A stretch of 7,722 nt of DNA from an uncultured Clostridia bacterium (GTDB lineage: Bacteria > Bacillota > Clostridia > Oscillospirales > Ruminococcaceae), in NCBI GenBank assembly GCA_937907305.1, contig CALERQ010000153.1:1-7722 (forward strand), written 5' to 3'. How positions within the stretch are numbered: position 1 is the first letter of the stretch; every line of letters starts with the position of its first letter. Made by a program: the position numbers and the translations under genes. A model generated the notes under the pieces. It was not told the origin of the DNA. It did no database searches and was given only the letters and a program-made list of their open reading frames with translations. This document shows positions 6,448 to 7,722 of the stretch, piece by piece.

Positions 6448-6550
6448 GGGTAATGAAATCTGTTCCATCTGGTATGTCCAGACGGGTCAGACTTTGCGGC
6501 CCGTGAGGTTACTATGAGGGTTCCCTAAAAAACAACAGGAGGAATGTAAC
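6448..6550 (+). ncRNA. Structured 5' leader of the DUF5692 gene, riboswitch-like candidate
   Basis: An outer stem GTAA (6450-6453)/TTAC (6509-6512), extendable by wobble pairs, encloses hairpin TCTGG-TATGT-CCAGA (6468-6482) and hairpin CGGGTC/GGCCCG (6483-6488/6498-6503). GAAATCTG (6455-6462) is complementary at 7 of 8 positions (including one G-T) to CAGACTTT (6488-6495), overlapping the second hairpin's loop, so a pseudoknot is possible. GTTAC (6508-6512) can instead pair with GTAAC (6546-6550) directly before the ATG, and GTTCC (6520-6524) with GGAAT (6541-6545), which would cover half of the AGGAGG Shine-Dalgarno (6537-6542). This is the layout of a translational switch. I could not match it to a named riboswitch class; no ligand is proposed. 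Confidence 0.5.
6470..6480. promoter_or_regulatory. Second TGGTATGKCCA motif, candidate GntR operator in the DUF5692 leader
   Basis: TGGTATGTCCA lies inside the 15-base palindrome TCTGG-TATGT-CCAGA (6468-6482), at about +23 of the plus-strand transcript. It matches the motif in the gntR leader at 10 of 11 bases. A bound regulator here could act as a roadblock. The same bases form a leader RNA hairpin, so DNA-site and RNA-structure readings compete. Confidence 0.5.
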
Positions 6551-7585
6551 ATGTTATTCCAACTCTATGGCGAGACCGCCGGCTATCAGCTGCTGGGGTT
6601 CGTGCTGGTATTCACCGGCCTGGTGCTGGCCAATGAATTTGCCCGCCGCACCAAGACCGGCGGTATCATCTGCTTCCTGGCGCTGCCTGCTGTGCTGACC
6701 GTGTATTTCATCGCCATCTACATTGGTGCGGCCAATGGCGCCGAGTGGGCGCTGAACAACCAGACCTACACCAATATGAACAGCTGGTTCCACTATGCCA
6801 AGCTGTATGCCGCCACCGCGGGCTGCATCGGCTTTATGATGCTCAAGTACAAGTGGAGCATTGGCAAGACCGACTGGTTCAAGGTATTCCCCTTTGCCAT
6901 TGTTGCCATCAACATTCTTATCGCCGTAGCCAGCGACTTTGAATCCGGCATCCGCGGCGCCAAGGCCATGATGGAATTCGGTGACCGCTGGTGGCTCTCT
7001 TCCGAGAATGTATGGCTGTACGGCGGCTGGTGGAACTGGGTGAACGGCATTGCCGGCATCATCAATATCTTCTGCATGACCGCCTGGTGGGGCATTTACT
7101 CTTCCAAAGACAAGAAGGACATGCTGTGGCCCGATATGACCTGGTGCTACATCCTGGCCTATGACCTGTGGAACTTTGAGTACACCTACAACTGCCTGCC
7201 CACCCACTCCTGGTACTGCGGTCTGGCGCTGCTGCTGGCCCCCACTTTTGCCAACCACTTCTGGAACAAGGGCGGCTGGATCCAGAACCGCGCCAACACC
7301 CTGGCCCTGTGGTGCATGTTTGCCCAGGTGTTCCCCCTGTTCCAGGACAACAGCGTGTTCTCCACCATCACCTCCGTCTATGCTGACGGCGTAATGAACC
7401 CTGCCGTCCGGCCCACCGCCGCCAATCCCACCGCCCAGGGCGTGATCTCCATTGTGGCACTGGTGGTGAACGTGGTGATCCTGGCCAGCATCATCAAGCG
7501 GGCCGTGGCCCAGAAGAAGAATCCCTACAAGCAGGAGATCTTCACCGATCAGAGAGACTTCCGGGAGGCCATGGAGAGAGCCTGA
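6551..7585 (+). CDS. DUF5692-family polytopic membrane protein
   Basis: 344 residues with strong AGGAGG at 6537-6542. It has about seven to nine hydrophobic segments, the clearest at about 12-28, 38-60, 110-128, 164-182, 222-236 and 298-316. Recognised as DUF5692 from the pattern LVLANEFARRTK near the N-terminus, WNWVNGIAGIINIF, the loop SSKDKKDMLWPDMTW, YDLWNFEYTYNC, and NRANTLALWCMF. It has 19 Trp (5.5%), concentrated at 147-207, with many at predicted membrane borders. No function is established for the family as far as I know. Fixed polar residues in the KDKKDMLWPD loop and the YDLWNFEY helix are the best candidates for a functional site. A transporter or membrane enzyme is possible. It stands alone between its own promoter and a terminator, and is probably controlled by the divergent GntR-type protein and/or its structured leader. 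Confidence 0.85.
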   Translation: MLFQLYGETAGYQLLGFVLVFTGLVLANEFARRTKTGGIICFLALPAVLTVYFIAIYIGAANGAEWALNNQTYTNMNSWFHYAKLYAATAGCIGFMMLKYKWSIGKTDWFKVFPFAIVAINILIAVASDFESGIRGAKAMMEFGDRWWLSSENVWLYGGWWNWVNGIAGIINIFCMTAWWGIYSSKDKKDMLWPDMTWCYILAYDLWNFEYTYNCLPTHSWYCGLALLLAPTFANHFWNKGGWIQNRANTLALWCMFAQVFPLFQDNSVFSTITSVYADGVMNPAVRPTAANPTAQGVISIVALVVNVVILASIIKRAVAQKKNPYKQEIFTDQRDFREAMERA

Positions 7586-7616
7586 GCGCCCTTTTCCGGA
7601 CTGCGGAACGGTATAT

Positions 7617-7653
7617 AAGCGGAAGCGCGGCGAAGGCCGCGCTTCCGCTTTGC
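7617..7653 (+). terminator. Strong hairpin after the DUF5692 gene, probable terminator
   Basis: A perfect 15-bp GC-rich stem, AAGCGGAAGCGCGGC (7617-7631) with its complement at 7636-7650 and a GAAG tetraloop. It starts 31 bases after the stop codon. The trailing T run is short (TTT then GCC), so release may be less efficient than for a classic terminator. Confidence 0.7.
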
Positions 7654-7678
7654 CTCCGCTGTCACCGAGAAGTCCGTG

Positions 7679-7696
7679 CCGCAAGGATTTTTGCGG
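7679..7696. repeat. Small inverted repeat near the window end
   Basis: CCGCAA (7679-7684) and TTGCGG (7691-7696) around GGATTT, perfect 6-base arms. It lies between the terminator hairpin and the next promoter; it could be an operator for the gene to the right or chance. No gene is visible in 7586-7722. Confidence 0.3.
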
Positions 7697-7714
7697 AATT
7701 TATGGTTTTTCCAC

Positions 7715-7720
7715 TTGACA
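7715..7720 (+). promoter_or_regulatory. -35 box of a promoter cut by the window edge
   Basis: Perfect TTGACA after a T-rich stretch. The -10 box would lie at about 7738, beyond the window, so this is only a half promoter. It implies that another plus-strand gene begins to the right. Confidence 0.4.
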
Positions 7721-7722
7721 AT

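Noticed and set aside
6440..6530. DUF5692 leader as guanidine-I (ykkC), preQ1, fluoride or ZTP riboswitch
   Set aside because: I compared it with the conserved core sequences I remember for these classes. Only fragments such as GGGTTCC or AAAAAACA match, so no class is claimed.
6554..7684. 376-codon minus-strand frame opposite the DUF5692 gene
   Set aside because: His/Gly-rich shadow frame, begins inside the terminator region, and opposes a gene with promoter, RBS and recognisable family motifs.

Overview
The window looks like a chromosomal segment of a GC-rich member of the Clostridia (Firmicutes), probably an Oscillospiraceae-type gut anaerobe. The evidence is near-consensus sigma-A promoters, strong AAAGGAGG-type ribosome binding sites, tightly overlapping genes, and protein families common in that group (GLUG-repeat secreted proteins, Firmicute MMPL exporters, DUF5692). 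No tRNA, rRNA, CRISPR array or insertion sequence was seen. The lineage is an inference from style, not from a marker gene.

Left part (1-4174, minus strand): a three-gene, overlapping, probably co-transcribed unit. In transcription order it has a 105-residue beta-rich protein of unknown function, an 832-residue MMPL/RND-type membrane exporter, and a secreted protein cut by the window edge. The secreted protein carries a signal peptide, GLUG repeats and a long helical, probably coiled-coil, region. The exporter has an unusual glycine/valine-periodic tail that resembles a small beta-solenoid. The genes overlap by 17 and 14 bases, which suggests translational coupling.

Middle (4175-5575): a 175-base divergent control region, then on the plus strand a DhaS-like TetR-family regulator overlapping by 8 bases a hexapeptide-repeat sugar O-acetyltransferase, closed by a rho-independent terminator. 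The TetR protein most likely controls its own operon and the divergent exporter operon; an imperfect palindrome lies between the two promoters.

Right part (5584-7722): a minus-strand GntR/FadR-type (FCD) regulator diverges from a plus-strand gene for a tryptophan-rich polytopic membrane protein recognised as DUF5692. The 262-base region between them is the most information-dense noncoding part. It holds consensus promoters in both directions, a perfect 9-4-9 inverted repeat in the gntR leader, and a structured leader in front of the DUF5692 gene. One 11-base motif (TGGTATGKCCA) occurs in both leaders, as expected if the GntR protein controls itself and the membrane gene. The same leader also has a pair of mutually exclusive RNA pairings around the Shine-Dalgarno sequence, as expected of a riboswitch-like element. 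The two explanations make different predictions. Downstream are a strong hairpin terminator and, at the edge, the -35 box of a next promoter.
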